A DNA stretch of 64,000 nt from Caldilineaceae bacterium SB0661_bin_34 (GTDB taxonomy: Bacteria; Chloroflexota; Anaerolineae; Caldilineales; Caldilineaceae). Location of the stretch: positions 20,336-84,335 of the forward strand of contig VXMJ01000063.1 of the NCBI GenBank assembly GCA_009841145.1. Direction: 5' to 3'. The notes beneath the pieces were generated by a model. It did no database searches and was not told where the DNA came from. It worked only from the letters and a program-made list of their open reading frames with translations. Position 1 is the stretch's first letter, and every line of letters starts with the position of its first letter. Below are positions 10,438 through 19,283 of the stretch, one piece after another. Made by a program: the position numbers and the translations under genes.

Positions 10438-11320
10438 GGCGCTGATGTTAGCACCGGCCTGCCGACGGGAGCGGACGGATACGCGTTCCGGTTCCCCGCA
10501 TCCGGGTCCAATCGCACTGGCGGGATTCCCTACGCCCGGCAGCGTATATGCAGTGGGACTATCCAACTTGACAACCATGGGGCCGTGGCAAGTAGCGTAG
10601 GTATTGGAAGATTGGGAGAGCACCGGTGGGTAACGACCCGCGCCAGGATGTCCTGATCACCAAGGACCGCCATCTCCTACGGAACGGACAGGACGCAGCG
10701 AGGTCCCCAGCAAGCCGCTGAACCCGCGGTGGCACGACCGGCACAGCCGGTCACGGTCAAGCCGGCCGATTGTCCGCCTCCACAGTCCAGGCCCACCGGT
10801 CGGTATTCGGAACTCAGCGACCTCCCGCATTAGGGTTCTTGCACGCACGTGGGAGAACAGCCTGTTGCACGAACACAGCGCCCCCTGCAACGTCCGCCCT
10901 CCACGCCCCCATGGAAAGTTGTCGAATAGAAGAGGGAGGAACGACCGGGCTTTCCACATGCAGCGGCCGCCAGGAGTCCATCGCCAAGGAAGCCGCTCCC
11001 CTTAAGCACAAACAAGCCGGCTGGAGCGACCAGTGCCTTGTTGGGAGCCCGTCACACTGGAAGACGATTGCTCTGGGGCGGCAGTGGGACGGATGGGCCC
11101 CGGGAAACGGACAGCCCCCCAATGGGCAGTACATCACCACACTATGGATTTCTTTCAACAACCCGATTGCGGGCGCCTTGATTTGATCAAGGCCGCCACA
11201 GTCACATTACATCGGGCGCATCGGCCACACAACACTCGGAAGTTGGATCCGCAACGACCACCACACCAGCTAGGCATTCAACAAGCGGGTTGTGGTGATT
11301 AGGGCAGGCCAATCAAAACA

Positions 11321-11398
11321 ACCGTTTGGGATGCCCGAACGCAGCCACGAGGAGACGCACTACTTTCGCCTGTCACCACGCCGGGCACCCCAAACGGT
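11321..11398. repeat. 17-bp imperfect inverted repeat
   Basis: ACCGTTTGGGATGCCCG at 11321-11337 is matched by CGGGCACCCCAAACGGT at 11382-11398, 16 of 17 positions, with a 44-nt loop. The right arm overlaps the hairpin at 11392-11425, so two alternative structures exist. It could be the end of a small non-autonomous element or a terminator region for the gene at 11449. Confidence 0.6.
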
Positions 11399-11425
11399 AC
11401 ACTTCCAAGTGGAGGTGTACCGTTT
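11392..11425 (-). terminator. Strong hairpin downstream of the secreted-protein gene
   Basis: AAACGGTACAC (11392-11402) pairs perfectly with GTGTACCGTTT (11415-11425), and four more inner pairs including one G-T leave a 4-nt loop. It is 24 nt past the stop of the gene at 11449-12918. The minus-strand tail is GTTTGGGG, a poor U-tract, so terminator function is likely but not certain. Confidence 0.55.
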
Positions 11426-11448
11426 CATGAAACCTCACATCAACACAG

Positions 11449-12918
11449 CTACTTCAACACCGTGAACTCGGTGGTGGTGAGGCCGTCAATTCCCGCAGCC
11501 GTCATCTTGTAGTCCGTGACAGTGACAGTACCACTGCGCTCGGTGTCCTTGGGCCGCACCTTCAGTGTGGCCACCGGACTGATGACCTCGTCGTCTTCGT
11601 TGATCGCCCAAGCCGTGATCGTATAGGTCGTGTCACTTGTGAACGTGTCGATGGGGAAGTCCCGATGCTCGTTCGGTGCTTCCGCAAACACGGTGCCGTC
11701 AATATCAGCCGCCGTAGTAGTTAGAGCGTAAGAGGCGTCGTTGCCGTTGTCATCTGCGTCAGGGGCACTAGTGTCGGGGACAGCGGGGGTGATAGTGCCA
11801 GTGTTAGCGAGATCAAAGGAGTCAACCTTGACCATGGAGAGATAGCCCGGTACCAGTCCTCCATTCCGGTTAATCACCGCACTGCTGACGTGCGCCGCCA
11901 CCGTGATGTCATCACCGTCCACGATCCGAACGTTGCTCAGAGCGTAGTCGTTTATCGTGCGCTCCTCAGGTTTGTCCGATGTCGCGAACGTTGGATCCTG
12001 GGTCACGCCATACAGGAACAGTGCCACCGGCGTCTTGAGTGAGAACGCGTCGGTCGTGTCTACCCCATCGTGGTTGAGTTCGACGGCATCCCTGTCGCTC
12101 TTGTAGCTGCTCGCCACCGTGGCCACGTCGTCACCTTCACTCACCACATCGCCGTCTTCGTCCTCGATGCGGATGATGTAGGCGTCGAATTCCACGTCCT
12201 CCCGCTCGACATCGGTCTCGTTGCTGGAGTGCGCCAGGCCAATCCTCAGCCGCGCGGTTGACGGGGTCGTCACCATATCGGAGTCATCCGACTTGTAGTT
12301 GCCGAAGTTCTCGTTGTAGCCGACGTAGTACAGCATGCCGGCCACTGCTTGGGAATTGACTTTGAGGTCCCCGGCCTTGCCTGTCCTCGTGGGAAGTGTC
12401 ACCCCGGTCACCTGGCGCCATGCGGTTGAGAAGGCCGGCTCGGTCAGGCTCTGGTTAATGCGCTTCTCCAGAATGTCGCTGATCAGGTACTTGCCATCCG
12501 CGGTATCGACCACGATCGCCATCTGAACCGTCACCACTCTGCCGGTGTCAACGTTATCAAAGGTGACCTTCGTCGTACCCAGCGACTCGGACTCGGTATG
12601 GGAGATGCCGTCGTCCAGAATCACTACGAGGGACGTGCGAAATTTGTTGGGCCCCAAACCCCAGGTTTCGGGATCGGTGGTCGCCCACGAAACGTTGACC
12701 TCATCCTCTTCATCAGAGTCGCGGTTCACGGACAAGTCTGAAATCTGACCATCCCGCAAACGGGTCTTATGGGGGCAGTCCTTGTAGTCGTTGTCGAACA
12801 GGTCGCCAGCCGCCAAGCTGCCGCCACTGATCACGGCCAACGCCAGAAGCGCCAGGAAAAGCCTGGCCAAGCACTTGCCGGGTGCGGAACTCAGAAACTG
12901 GGGAAAGGAGTGAGCCAT
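11449..12918 (-). CDS. Secreted fibronectin type III-like protein (paralogue 1)
   Basis: A 489-aa protein of unknown function. Residues about 17-37 (CLARLFLALLALAVISGG then SLAAGD) are a signal peptide. The mature part is acidic (Asp-rich) and beta-strand-like; VNVSWATTDPETWGL followed by FRTSLVVILDDG resembles the first strands of an FN3-type fold, and TYTITAWAINEDDEVISPVA near the C-terminus is another such strand pair. The ATG at 12918 has AGGAGG 8 nt upstream. Related genes are at 21627-22979 and, decayed, at 28383-28881. A promoter candidate lies at 13008-13036. It is probably exported or cell-surface; no sortase or anchor motif is visible. Confidence 0.72.
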   Translation of the reverse strand: MAHSFPQFLSSAPGKCLARLFLALLALAVISGGSLAAGDLFDNDYKDCPHKTRLRDGQISDLSVNRDSDEEDEVNVSWATTDPETWGLGPNKFRTSLVVILDDGISHTESESLGTTKVTFDNVDTGRVVTVQMAIVVDTADGKYLISDILEKRINQSLTEPAFSTAWRQVTGVTLPTRTGKAGDLKVNSQAVAGMLYYVGYNENFGNYKSDDSDMVTTPSTARLRIGLAHSSNETDVEREDVEFDAYIIRIEDEDGDVVSEGDDVATVASSYKSDRDAVELNHDGVDTTDAFSLKTPVALFLYGVTQDPTFATSDKPEERTINDYALSNVRIVDGDDITVAAHVSSAVINRNGGLVPGYLSMVKVDSFDLANTGTITPAVPDTSAPDADDNGNDASYALTTTAADIDGTVFAEAPNEHRDFPIDTFTSDTTYTITAWAINEDDEVISPVATLKVRPKDTERSGTVTVTDYKMTAAGIDGLTTTEFTVLK

Positions 12919-13007
12919 GGAATTGCCTCCTGCTCAGAGGGCGGTCAAACAGTGGGGCCGGATACGAGAACCGTTCGGGCAGTGTCTGCACAGGCCCTGC
13001 ATGCAAA

Positions 13008-13036
13008 AGGATAGCAGAAGTCTACGTGAATACCAA
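13008..13036 (-). promoter_or_regulatory. Promoter candidate for the 11449-12918 gene
   Basis: On the minus strand TTGGTA (13036-13031), 17 nt, then TATCCT (13013-13008) fit -35 and -10 boxes. The spacer contains TTCACG, echoing the TTCAC-rich upstream regions of the two paralogues. Confidence 0.4.
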
Positions 13037-13608
13037 GTGATGATTTAGTGATCAAGTAGGTGATTGAAATTACCAATGGGATCCGGAACGGTGGCAAGGT
13101 ACGGAGAATGGGTGCAGCGGCGTGCAAAGGGGGCCAAGCGACAGGATGCGGGTCGTTACCCCTTTCACTGCCTGTGACGCACCATTCACGGATACATGTC
13201 ACGCCTCAGGACGCTACGACCGATGGGCCGTCCCGTCCACGGTTCTGTGGACGGGAGCCGACCTCGGGAGGCATCGGACCGCGACTGCCTTGCGGCACCA
13301 CTACAGCAGCCCGGGCGCGTACCCCTTCCGGATCGCCTGCGGCCGCAGTACGGTTATGGGTGCTCCGTAACGGAGCACCGTCTGTGGAGTGCCATCCAGC
13401 ACCGGGGTGGGTTCTTCATCCGCGAACAGTGCGTCGCGCAACTGTGCAAATGGTGGTGATGGGAAGTCAATCCGAGCGGTGATGGTATGGAACAACCCAC
13501 AACTGATCGCTTGGACCTCTGCGCGCGCCACTGCATCGATTCCCACGCACATGGCAACTGGCACAACCAGCATCGGTCGCACCTGAAGTCACTCTAACTT
13601 GTGCTGCA
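13037..13608. other. Gene-free stretch with two palindromic hairpins
   Basis: No coding frame I can support. Two strong hairpins are visible: TCCCGTCCAC/GTGGACGGGA (13231-13256, 6-nt loop) and the near-palindrome GGTGCTCCGTAACGGAGCACC (13359-13379). They lie upstream of a tnpB remnant and may be subterminal hairpins of an IS200/IS605-type element, which is inference. Confidence 0.5.
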
Positions 13609-13980
13609 ATGGCGATGACGCGCAGTGCCCGGAGCACGGTGGCGGCCCCCAGCATCAACTTCAAGGCCAAGACCGATCTCAACCGGCAGATCCTGGCGAC
13701 CGGCTGGAACAGCGGCTGGCCTACAAATGGGGCCATTTAGCCAAGGTGGACCCAGCCTCCACGTCGCAGACCGGGTGCGGCCTACGGCCAGATTCACAGG
13801 GACAACCGGTCATCGCAGGCGGTGTTTGGGTGCGGAGCCTGTGGGTACCGGGCACATGCCAACCACAAGGCAGCGGTCAACATCCTGGCCCGGTGGCCAC
13901 CACCAACCCGTACGGCCCGCGGGACCGGAGCTTCTGCATGGCGAGGGGCGTTCCCGTCAGCGACTCCAACGATCCGTGAA
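13609..13980 (+). pseudogene. tnpB: TnpB (IS200/IS605 family) remnant, frameshifted
   Basis: Only the C-terminal third survives, in at least two frames. It reads AMTRSARSTVAAPSINFKAK then TDLNRQILATGW, shifts frame to LEQRLAYKWGHLAKVDPA-STSQT, then shifts again to RDNRSSQAVFGCGACGYRA and HANHKAAVNILAR. This matches the order of the TnpB C-terminus: the K.GLNR.IL..GW segment, VDP.YTSQ, the zinc ribbon with C..CG, and the N.A.NI RuvC-III segment. The first Cys pair of the ribbon and the RuvC Glu region are lost, so it cannot be active. No tnpA was found. Confidence 0.8.
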
Positions 13981-13991
13981 CACGATGTGTC

Positions 13992-14021
13992 GGCACTGTT
14001 TCAATCTCATTGACATTGGGT
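13992..14021 (+). repeat. Dispersed 33-bp repeat, copy 1
   Basis: GGCACTGTTTCAATCTCATTGACATTGG. One of eight related copies (consensus GGCACTGTTTC then RRTYTCGTTGATGTTGG) in the noncoding DNA of 14-29.5 kb. This copy is just 3' of the tnpB remnant. Confidence 0.65.
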
Positions 14022-14179
14022 GGCAGCGAGTAGTTGGGGGCCGGGCTGAACGTACGCAATCAAGAGCGAAATCCCGACGGTGACCGGGCTTTCACCCGTC
14101 AAGCGCAGGGACATGCGACAGGGCCAACCAGTCCGGTTCCATGACACAAGCCCCCGAGACCAGCCACCGGATGCTCCGA

Positions 14180-14213
14180 GCACTGTTGCTGTTTCGTTGA
14201 TTTGGGTCCGGAC
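14180..14213 (+). repeat. Dispersed 33-bp repeat, copy 2
   Basis: GCACTGTTGCTGTTTCGTTG followed by ATTTGGGTCC. Same orientation as copy 1, about 170 bp away. The flank continues GGACCCGAAAAGG, similar in composition to the flanks of copies 5 and 8. Confidence 0.6.
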
Positions 14214-14636
14214 CCGAAAAGGATAAGGGAGCTCTCGGCGCGGACTGCATCCCGGTGCCTATCCGTCCTGCAGGACCGCGCACTGTTCCCGGGCTGTCCG
14301 GGGTCGGCAGTCAACACCGTCCCGCCGCCCAGGGCGTCCACATCGTGGCCTCTGCACCCCCGCCCGGGCCCGATGGCCGCTGTGCTCCCCGGCGTCCGCA
14401 TCAGAAGGGGGCTGGGACGGCGCCAAGCCGTCTCCATCGGCACCAGGACGGAACACCCGCCCCGAATACTCCCGGGGAATACCGGTGGGTGCTCCATTCC
14501 GGTCGGACCGCCATCGGTGACACCCGCGTCCGCGATTTCATTCCATTGCAACTTTGATCTGTTTTTTGCCAATCGGCACCAACCGCACATAGAATCGCAC
14601 CTTCGGAACCGCGGCAGTCTGGTGGTTGCTTCAGCC
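14214..14636. other. Gene-free stretch before the Rpn-type gene
   Basis: The downstream gene's frame is open through here, but the translation has no recognisable similarity and the gene's natural start is at 14637. Nothing else is seen. Confidence 0.4.
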
Positions 14637-15698
14637 ATGGCAGTGCACGACAGGCGCTACAAGCGCATTCTCACCAGTCCCGTCTTTGCCTACGACGTGG
14701 CCCGCCTGTTGGCCGACGAGTTCAACCTCGGCACCGTCGCACGGCCCTCCCTGCAGGCCGGTCCCACCAGTTCGGTCCGGGAGTCCGAGCGCGAACGCAT
14801 CGCCGACGCCGCCTGGACCTTCGACACCGAGCGCCAGCGCACGGTCATGATGATCGTCGAGGCCCAGTCCGCGCGCCAGCGCCATCTGGCCGTGCGCCTG
14901 CTGCGCTATGTCGTCGACCGCCTCCTCGAGCTGTGCGAGGACCGGGAGCGGTACGACCCGGCCGGGGGCCTGCCGCCGGTGGTCGTGGCCGTCCTCTACA
15001 CCGGGCCGGACCGGTGGCGGATGCCCTCGCTGTCGGACCTGTTCAGCCCCGTGGCCCAGGCCCTCATGCGGTTCGAGTTCCCGCTGCGGTACTACGACAT
15101 CCACCACATGGACCGCCGCGAGGACCCCGAACAGCCGCTGTTGCGCCTGGTTTTCGCCATCGAGCGGGCCGGGGACCCGGGCGAGACCGTATCGGTGGCG
15201 GAGGCCGTCCGGGCCCTGCCGGACGAGGAGGCGTACGCGCTCATGACGCGGTTCCTGTCGGATAAAATGCGGCAGTGGATCAATCTCAGGGATGCCCGGG
15301 GACGGCGTTTGGTGGATGACGGCCGCCTGGACGACCGCCGTTCGCTCAAGGAAGTGGAGAGGGAAATGGAGACCATTCAGGAACGCTTCAATCGTCTTAT
15401 GGACGAACGGCACACCGCAGGACGGGCCGAGGGGGAGATTGTGGGAGTGCTGATCAGCTTCCGGCGCGCCCTGGCCGACAGTGGCCTGGACCCCCGGCTC
15501 GCGGCGGAGGTGGAGACCCATGCCGACCGGATCGTCGAAGCAGCCCGGCGCGGCGTCCGCTTCGACCTGGACGACATCCCGGATGCCGCACGTCTGCTTG
15601 CCGCCATCCGGGATGGTGGCGGACCAACACGGGTACCCGACGAGCGAATTTGGGCCCTGCTGCCGCACATCCCGGAAGAGGACGCGGAGCCGGAGTAG
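14637..15698 (+). CDS. Rpn/YhgA-like PD-(D/E)XK nuclease family protein
   Basis: A 353-aa protein resembling the Rpn recombination-promoting nucleases (formerly transposase_31). After MAVHDRRYKRILTSPVFAYD it has a core with AWTFDTERQRTVMMIVEAQS: the D...ExQ-like pattern of the Rpn PD-(D/E)XK active site, around residues 60-82. RYYDIHHMDRREDPEQPLLR follows, and the C-terminus has a helical E/R-rich region (VEREMETIQERFNRLMDERH). The ATG at 14637 was chosen because upstream in-frame sequence is unrelated and overlaps a dispersed repeat. Known Rpn proteins are DNA endonucleases that promote RecA-independent recombination; here the gene precedes recA, which may be coincidental. Confidence 0.7.
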   Translation: MAVHDRRYKRILTSPVFAYDVARLLADEFNLGTVARPSLQAGPTSSVRESERERIADAAWTFDTERQRTVMMIVEAQSARQRHLAVRLLRYVVDRLLELCEDRERYDPAGGLPPVVVAVLYTGPDRWRMPSLSDLFSPVAQALMRFEFPLRYYDIHHMDRREDPEQPLLRLVFAIERAGDPGETVSVAEAVRALPDEEAYALMTRFLSDKMRQWINLRDARGRRLVDDGRLDDRRSLKEVEREMETIQERFNRLMDERHTAGRAEGEIVGVLISFRRALADSGLDPRLAAEVETHADRIVEAARRGVRFDLDDIPDAARLLAAIRDGGGPTRVPDERIWALLPHIPEEDAEPE

Positions 15699-15796
15699 CA
15701 CAAGTCCGACACCGTCCTCGGACCGCCGTACCCAACGCAGGGCCGCTCTGGCCGGGCGCGCCTGCCCTGTTCGACCCGCGGCTTCCATGGTGCCCG

Positions 15797-15830
15797 GGGA
15801 ACATCAACGAGATTGAAATAGTGCCCAATG
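15797..15830 (-). repeat. Dispersed 33-bp repeat, copy 3
   Basis: Minus-strand GGGCACTATTTCAATCTCGT then TGATGTTCCCC. It sits between the Rpn-type gene and recA. Confidence 0.65.
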
Positions 15831-15949
15831 TATCGGCTGTCTAGCCAGGTTGTACAGATCCCCATACAATTAAATGTGTTGTCCGGCCCCGCCCTTCAGG
15901 CATCCGGGGCCGGAAACCTGCCATCCCGCCTGCGAACACGGAAACCCCA

Positions 15950-16981
15950 ATGAAGAGATCGTCCGCATCCAGAAGAAACAGCCTCGACCACACGCTGCAG
16001 GATCTGGAGAAGCGCTTCGGCGACGGCATCGTCATGAAGCTGGGCGAGAACCCCGCCCTGAAGGTGGAGTCCATTCCGACGGGAGCCCTTTCCCTCGACA
16101 TTGCCCTGGGTGTGGGCGGTGTGCCGGTGGGCCGCATCCTCGAGGTGTACGGCCATGAAAGTTCCGGCAAGACCACGCTCTGTCTGCACGTCATCGCCGA
16201 GGCCCAAAAAGCCGGGGGACTGTGCGGTTTCGTGGACGTCGAACATGCGTTGGACCCCGACTACGCCAAGCGCATCGGGGTCGACGTCAACGAACTCTAT
16301 GTCAGCCAGCCGGACACCGGCGAGGCAGCGCTGGAAGTGGCCGAGGCCTTGGTCACCTCGGGCGAACTGGCCGTCGTGGTGGTCGACAGCGTGGCCGCGC
16401 TGGTGCCGAAGCAGGAAATCGACGGCGAAATGGGCGATGCCCACGTGGGCCTTCAGGCGCGGCTCATGAGCCAAGCCCTGCGCAAGTTGACGGCTCCGGT
16501 CAAGAACAGCGGCTGTACCCTGATCTTCACCAATCAAATTCGGCAGCGTGTCGGAGTGATGTTCGGGAACCCGGAGACCACGTCCGGCGGAATGGCCCTG
16601 CGCTTCTACGCCAGTGTGCGCATGGAGATACGGCGGCAGCAGGCCATCAAGGACGGCACGGAGACCATCGGCAACAAGACGAAGGTCACCGTGCGCAAGA
16701 ACAAGGTTGCGCCGCCCTTCAGAATCGCCGAATTCGACATCATGTACAATCAGGGAATCAGTTCCGACGCGGACATCCTGAACCTGGCCATCGAACACGA
16801 TCTCATCGATCAGCGCGGTTCCTTCTTCCGGTACAACGACGAGTTGCTGGGACAGGGACGGGCGGCGGCCGTGAACAGTCTGTCGGAGCAACCGGAACTA
16901 ACCGCGCATCTGCGCGACCTGATTTGCCAGAAAGTCGGATTGACCTCGCCTGAATCCCCGGACGGCGACACAGGCGCCTAA
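15950..16981 (+). CDS. recA: Recombinase RecA
   Basis: RecA forms ATP-dependent filaments on single-stranded DNA, drives strand exchange and triggers LexA cleavage. The 343-aa product shows Walker A as GHESSGKTT (His where most RecAs have Pro), the Walker B region [20 protein letters not shown], loop L1 [16 protein letters not shown], loop L2 [20 protein letters not shown] and the C-terminal domain [14 protein letters not shown]. The ATG at 15950 gives a normal short basic N-terminus ([16 protein letters not shown]). No LexA box was recognised upstream. A perfect terminator hairpin follows. Confidence 0.97.
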   Translation: MKRSSASRRNSLDHTLQDLEKRFGDGIVMKLGENPALKVESIPTGALSLDIALGVGGVPVGRILEVYGHESSGKTTLCLHVIAEAQKAGGLCGFVDVEHALDPDYAKRIGVDVNELYVSQPDTGEAALEVAEALVTSGELAVVVVDSVAALVPKQEIDGEMGDAHVGLQARLMSQALRKLTAPVKNSGCTLIFTNQIRQRVGVMFGNPETTSGGMALRFYASVRMEIRRQQAIKDGTETIGNKTKVTVRKNKVAPPFRIAEFDIMYNQGISSDADILNLAIEHDLIDQRGSFFRYNDELLGQGRAAAVNSLSEQPELTAHLRDLICQKVGLTSPESPDGDTGA

Positions 16982-16991
16982 CCTGCGAACC

Positions 16992-17025
16992 AACCGGCAC
17001 CGGACCGGTTCCGGTGCCGGTTTCC
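16992..17025 (+). terminator. Rho-independent terminator of recA
   Basis: AACCGGCACCGGA (16992-17004) pairs perfectly with TCCGGTGCCGGTT (17010-17022) around a 5-nt loop and runs into TTTCCC, 10 nt after the recA stop. Confidence 0.8.
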
Positions 17026-17145
17026 CTGCCCGTCCGCGGTCGGCGGAGCCGTTTTTCGCTTACCGCACCCACCCGGTCGTTGCCCCGTTGCCGGGGCAAT
17101 CGCGCGCAGCGTTCGGAGCCGGGTGCAGCAGAACCCGAAAGCAAC

Positions 17146-18714
17146 ATGGACCTCACGATTTGGCATGTATTGATCGTCTTTCTGCTGGGTGCAATCCTGG
17201 CGGGAACTGTCATCGGCTGGTTTGCCTACCGCCGGGGCCGCCAGGAGCGGGACATCGGTGAGGAGCGCATCCACAAGGAACTGCAGCTCCAAAGGGAAGC
17301 CATCGCCAAGGAGAAGGCGGAGGGCGTCGCGGCCATTCAGCGCGAACGGCTCGCGCTGAACGAACACGAGATCCAGCAGCACGAAAAGCTGGAGGCCGAA
17401 TGGTCGCGCTTGAACCAGGAATCGGCCCGGCAGAACCAGAGCCTGCGGGACCGGAGCCGCAGCCAGGATCAAAAGCAGGAGACCCTCGACCAGCGCGAAC
17501 AGGAGCTGGAACAGCACATGGAGCGCCTCGAGGACCGGGAACGCGAGCTGGCCAGCCACAAGGAACGCCAGGACCAGGAACTGGAACGCCTGGCCGAACT
17601 GACCCGGGAGCAGGCGCGCAGGGAGGTCGTTGCCCGCGCCGAGACCGAAGCCCGCCAGGAGGTGGCCCGGACCATCCGGGACATCGAAGCCCAAAGCCAG
17701 GAGATGGCGGAACAGAGGGCGCGGGAAATCATCACCCTGGCCATGGAACGCGTGGCGCACGACAGCGTGCCGGACCAGGCCGCCTCCAGTATCTCCCTGC
17801 CTTCGGACGACATGAAGGCGCGCATCATCGGCCGCATGGGCCGCAACATCCGATCGCTGGAAATGGCGCTCGGCGTGGACATCATCGTGGACGATACGCC
17901 GGGGGCCATCGTCATTTCATGCTTTGATCCCATCCGGCGCGAGATCGCCCGTCTGGCCCTGGCCAACCTCGTCCAGGACGGTCGCATTCACCCTGCCCGG
18001 ATCGAGAACGAGGTCAAGGCGGCGGAACGGGAAGTGGACCAAATCATCCTGGACTCGGCCCAGAAGGCGATGCTCGAAGTCGGCATCCCGGGGCTGCACC
18101 GGGAACTGCAAGTGCTGCTCGGGCGTCTCAACTACCGCACCAGCTACAGCCAGAACCAGCTGTACCACGCCATTGAGACGGCCCACCTATCCGCCATGAT
18201 TGCCGAGGAACTGCACGGGGACGTGCAGACGGCCCGCATCGGCGGCCTCCTGCACGACATCGGCAAGGCCGTCAGCCACGAGGTGGAGGGTCCCCATGCC
18301 ATCGTCGGCGCCGCCATTGCACGCCGCTACGGCATCAACGAAAAGATTGCCAACTGCATCGAGGCCCACCATCACGAAGTGGAGATGGCGTCCATGGAGG
18401 CCGTTATCGTGGCCACGGCGGATGCCGTCAGCGGAGCCCGACCCGGCGCGCGCCGCATTTCGGTCGAACGGTACTACGAGCGCATCAAGGAACTGGAGGA
18501 TGTGGCCCGCGGCTACGACGCTGTCAAGGAGAGCTATGCCCTGCAGGCCGGCCGCGAACTGCGCGTGCTGGTGCAGCCCAAGGACATCGACGACAAGGGG
18601 TGCGTGGAACTGGGCCGAGACATCGCGGAGCAGATCCACGATACCTTGCAGTACCCGGGTCAAATCAAGGTCACCGTGATCCGCGAAACCCGGTTCGTAG
18701 CGGTTGCATCCTGA
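17146..18714 (+). CDS. rny: Ribonuclease Y
   Basis: RNase Y is the membrane-tethered endonuclease that starts mRNA decay. The 522-aa product begins with one transmembrane helix (IWHVLIVFLLGAILAGTVIG, residues 5-27), followed by a long charged coiled coil (about 30-200, RQEERD/QEQELEQ-rich), a KH domain (PSDDMKARIIGRMGRNIRSL, from about 217) and an HD domain (ARIGGLLHDIGKAVSHEVEG, with the HD at about 369; EAHHHEVEM; VATADAVSGARPGARR). The ATG at 17146 was chosen because it places the membrane helix at the N-terminus; 44 upstream in-frame residues are unrelated and overlap the recA terminator region. recA-rny adjacency is common in Gram-positive-type and Chloroflexota genomes. Confidence 0.95.
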   Translation: MDLTIWHVLIVFLLGAILAGTVIGWFAYRRGRQERDIGEERIHKELQLQREAIAKEKAEGVAAIQRERLALNEHEIQQHEKLEAEWSRLNQESARQNQSLRDRSRSQDQKQETLDQREQELEQHMERLEDRERELASHKERQDQELERLAELTREQARREVVARAETEARQEVARTIRDIEAQSQEMAEQRAREIITLAMERVAHDSVPDQAASSISLPSDDMKARIIGRMGRNIRSLEMALGVDIIVDDTPGAIVISCFDPIRREIARLALANLVQDGRIHPARIENEVKAAEREVDQIILDSAQKAMLEVGIPGLHRELQVLLGRLNYRTSYSQNQLYHAIETAHLSAMIAEELHGDVQTARIGGLLHDIGKAVSHEVEGPHAIVGAAIARRYGINEKIANCIEAHHHEVEMASMEAVIVATADAVSGARPGARRISVERYYERIKELEDVARGYDAVKESYALQAGRELRVLVQPKDIDDKGCVELGRDIAEQIHDTLQYPGQIKVTVIRETRFVAVAS

Positions 18715-18799
18715 CGAATCGGGAAGGGGGTAGTAACGGCTCGCTGAAATCCGTGGGTATCCGCGGGCAGTGGGTGTCATGGTACCGTCTTCATCGCGG

Positions 18800-19053
18800 T
18801 TGCCATACGCCCCGTGAAGCAGTCGCTGCTGCTCTCGGAGTGCACGTACCACTGTCGGCAATGTGGCTTCGCGTGCGATCAGGACGAGAACGCAGCCCGG
18901 AACATCCAGGCGTTTACTTCGGCGGCCAGGTCGGTCGTCGCAGATGTAGAGACTCGTAAGACGGACCGGAACATCAGCCCGCCAAGGTCAACAAAACGTC
19001 AATTGGACAGGCAGTCCCCTCCCGATGTACGCAGGAAATTGAGATTGCCATAG
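18800..19053 (+). pseudogene. tnpB: TnpB C-terminal remnant, second subfamily
   Basis: An open frame shows PVKQSLLLSECTYHCRQCGF then ACDQDENAARNIQAF. This is the TnpB segment LLLSERTYHC..CG..DRDLNAARNL: the second half of the zinc ribbon plus the catalytic Asp region of RuvC-III (here DQDENAA). About 85 codons are open, ending at 19053. The N-terminal 75% of the protein is absent. It differs from the remnant at 13.6 kb, so it came from a different element. Confidence 0.7.
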
Positions 19054-19214
19054 GTTCTGGAGACCGGAGCAATGACTGGCACAGTACAGTTTCAGATCTG
19101 TTGATGACGGGTCCGGGACGACAGGCGGTCATGGTCACGCTGTGCCGACATGTCGTCGAAAACGGACGGTAGCGGACGCGGTGGGCCGGACAACCGGCCT
19201 CTCCAAAGCGGTCC

Positions 19215-19246
19215 CTGCATCGACGAGACTGAAACCTTGCCCATGG
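19215..19246 (-). repeat. Dispersed 33-bp repeat, copy 4
   Basis: Minus-strand GGGCAAGGTTTCAGTCTCGT then CGATGCAGGG. It lies 40 bp before the start of the Uma2-type gene. Confidence 0.55.
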
Positions 19247-19283
19247 ACTTCCGGCCCTGCCTGCGGTGGCTATATGTGGGCAC

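Larger units (their letters stand above)
10438..11448. other. About 1-kb region without a recognisable gene
   Basis: Six-frame reading gives only compositionally odd peptides (rich in Cys, Pro, Thr) with no motif I can name. The only clear structure is the pair of nested inverted repeats near 11321-11425, listed separately. It may contain decayed mobile DNA, as in the neighbouring gaps. Confidence 0.5.

Noticed and set aside
10770..11186. 138-codon plus-strand open frame in a gap
   Set aside because: Low-complexity, Cys/Thr/Pro-rich translation, no ribosome site and no recognisable motif.
11426..11428. 22-codon frame (MKRYTSTWKC...) after the first secreted-protein gene, as a counterpart of the small peptide at 23010
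   Set aside because: It lies within a hairpin, lacks a good ribosome site and lacks the lasso-type leader pattern.
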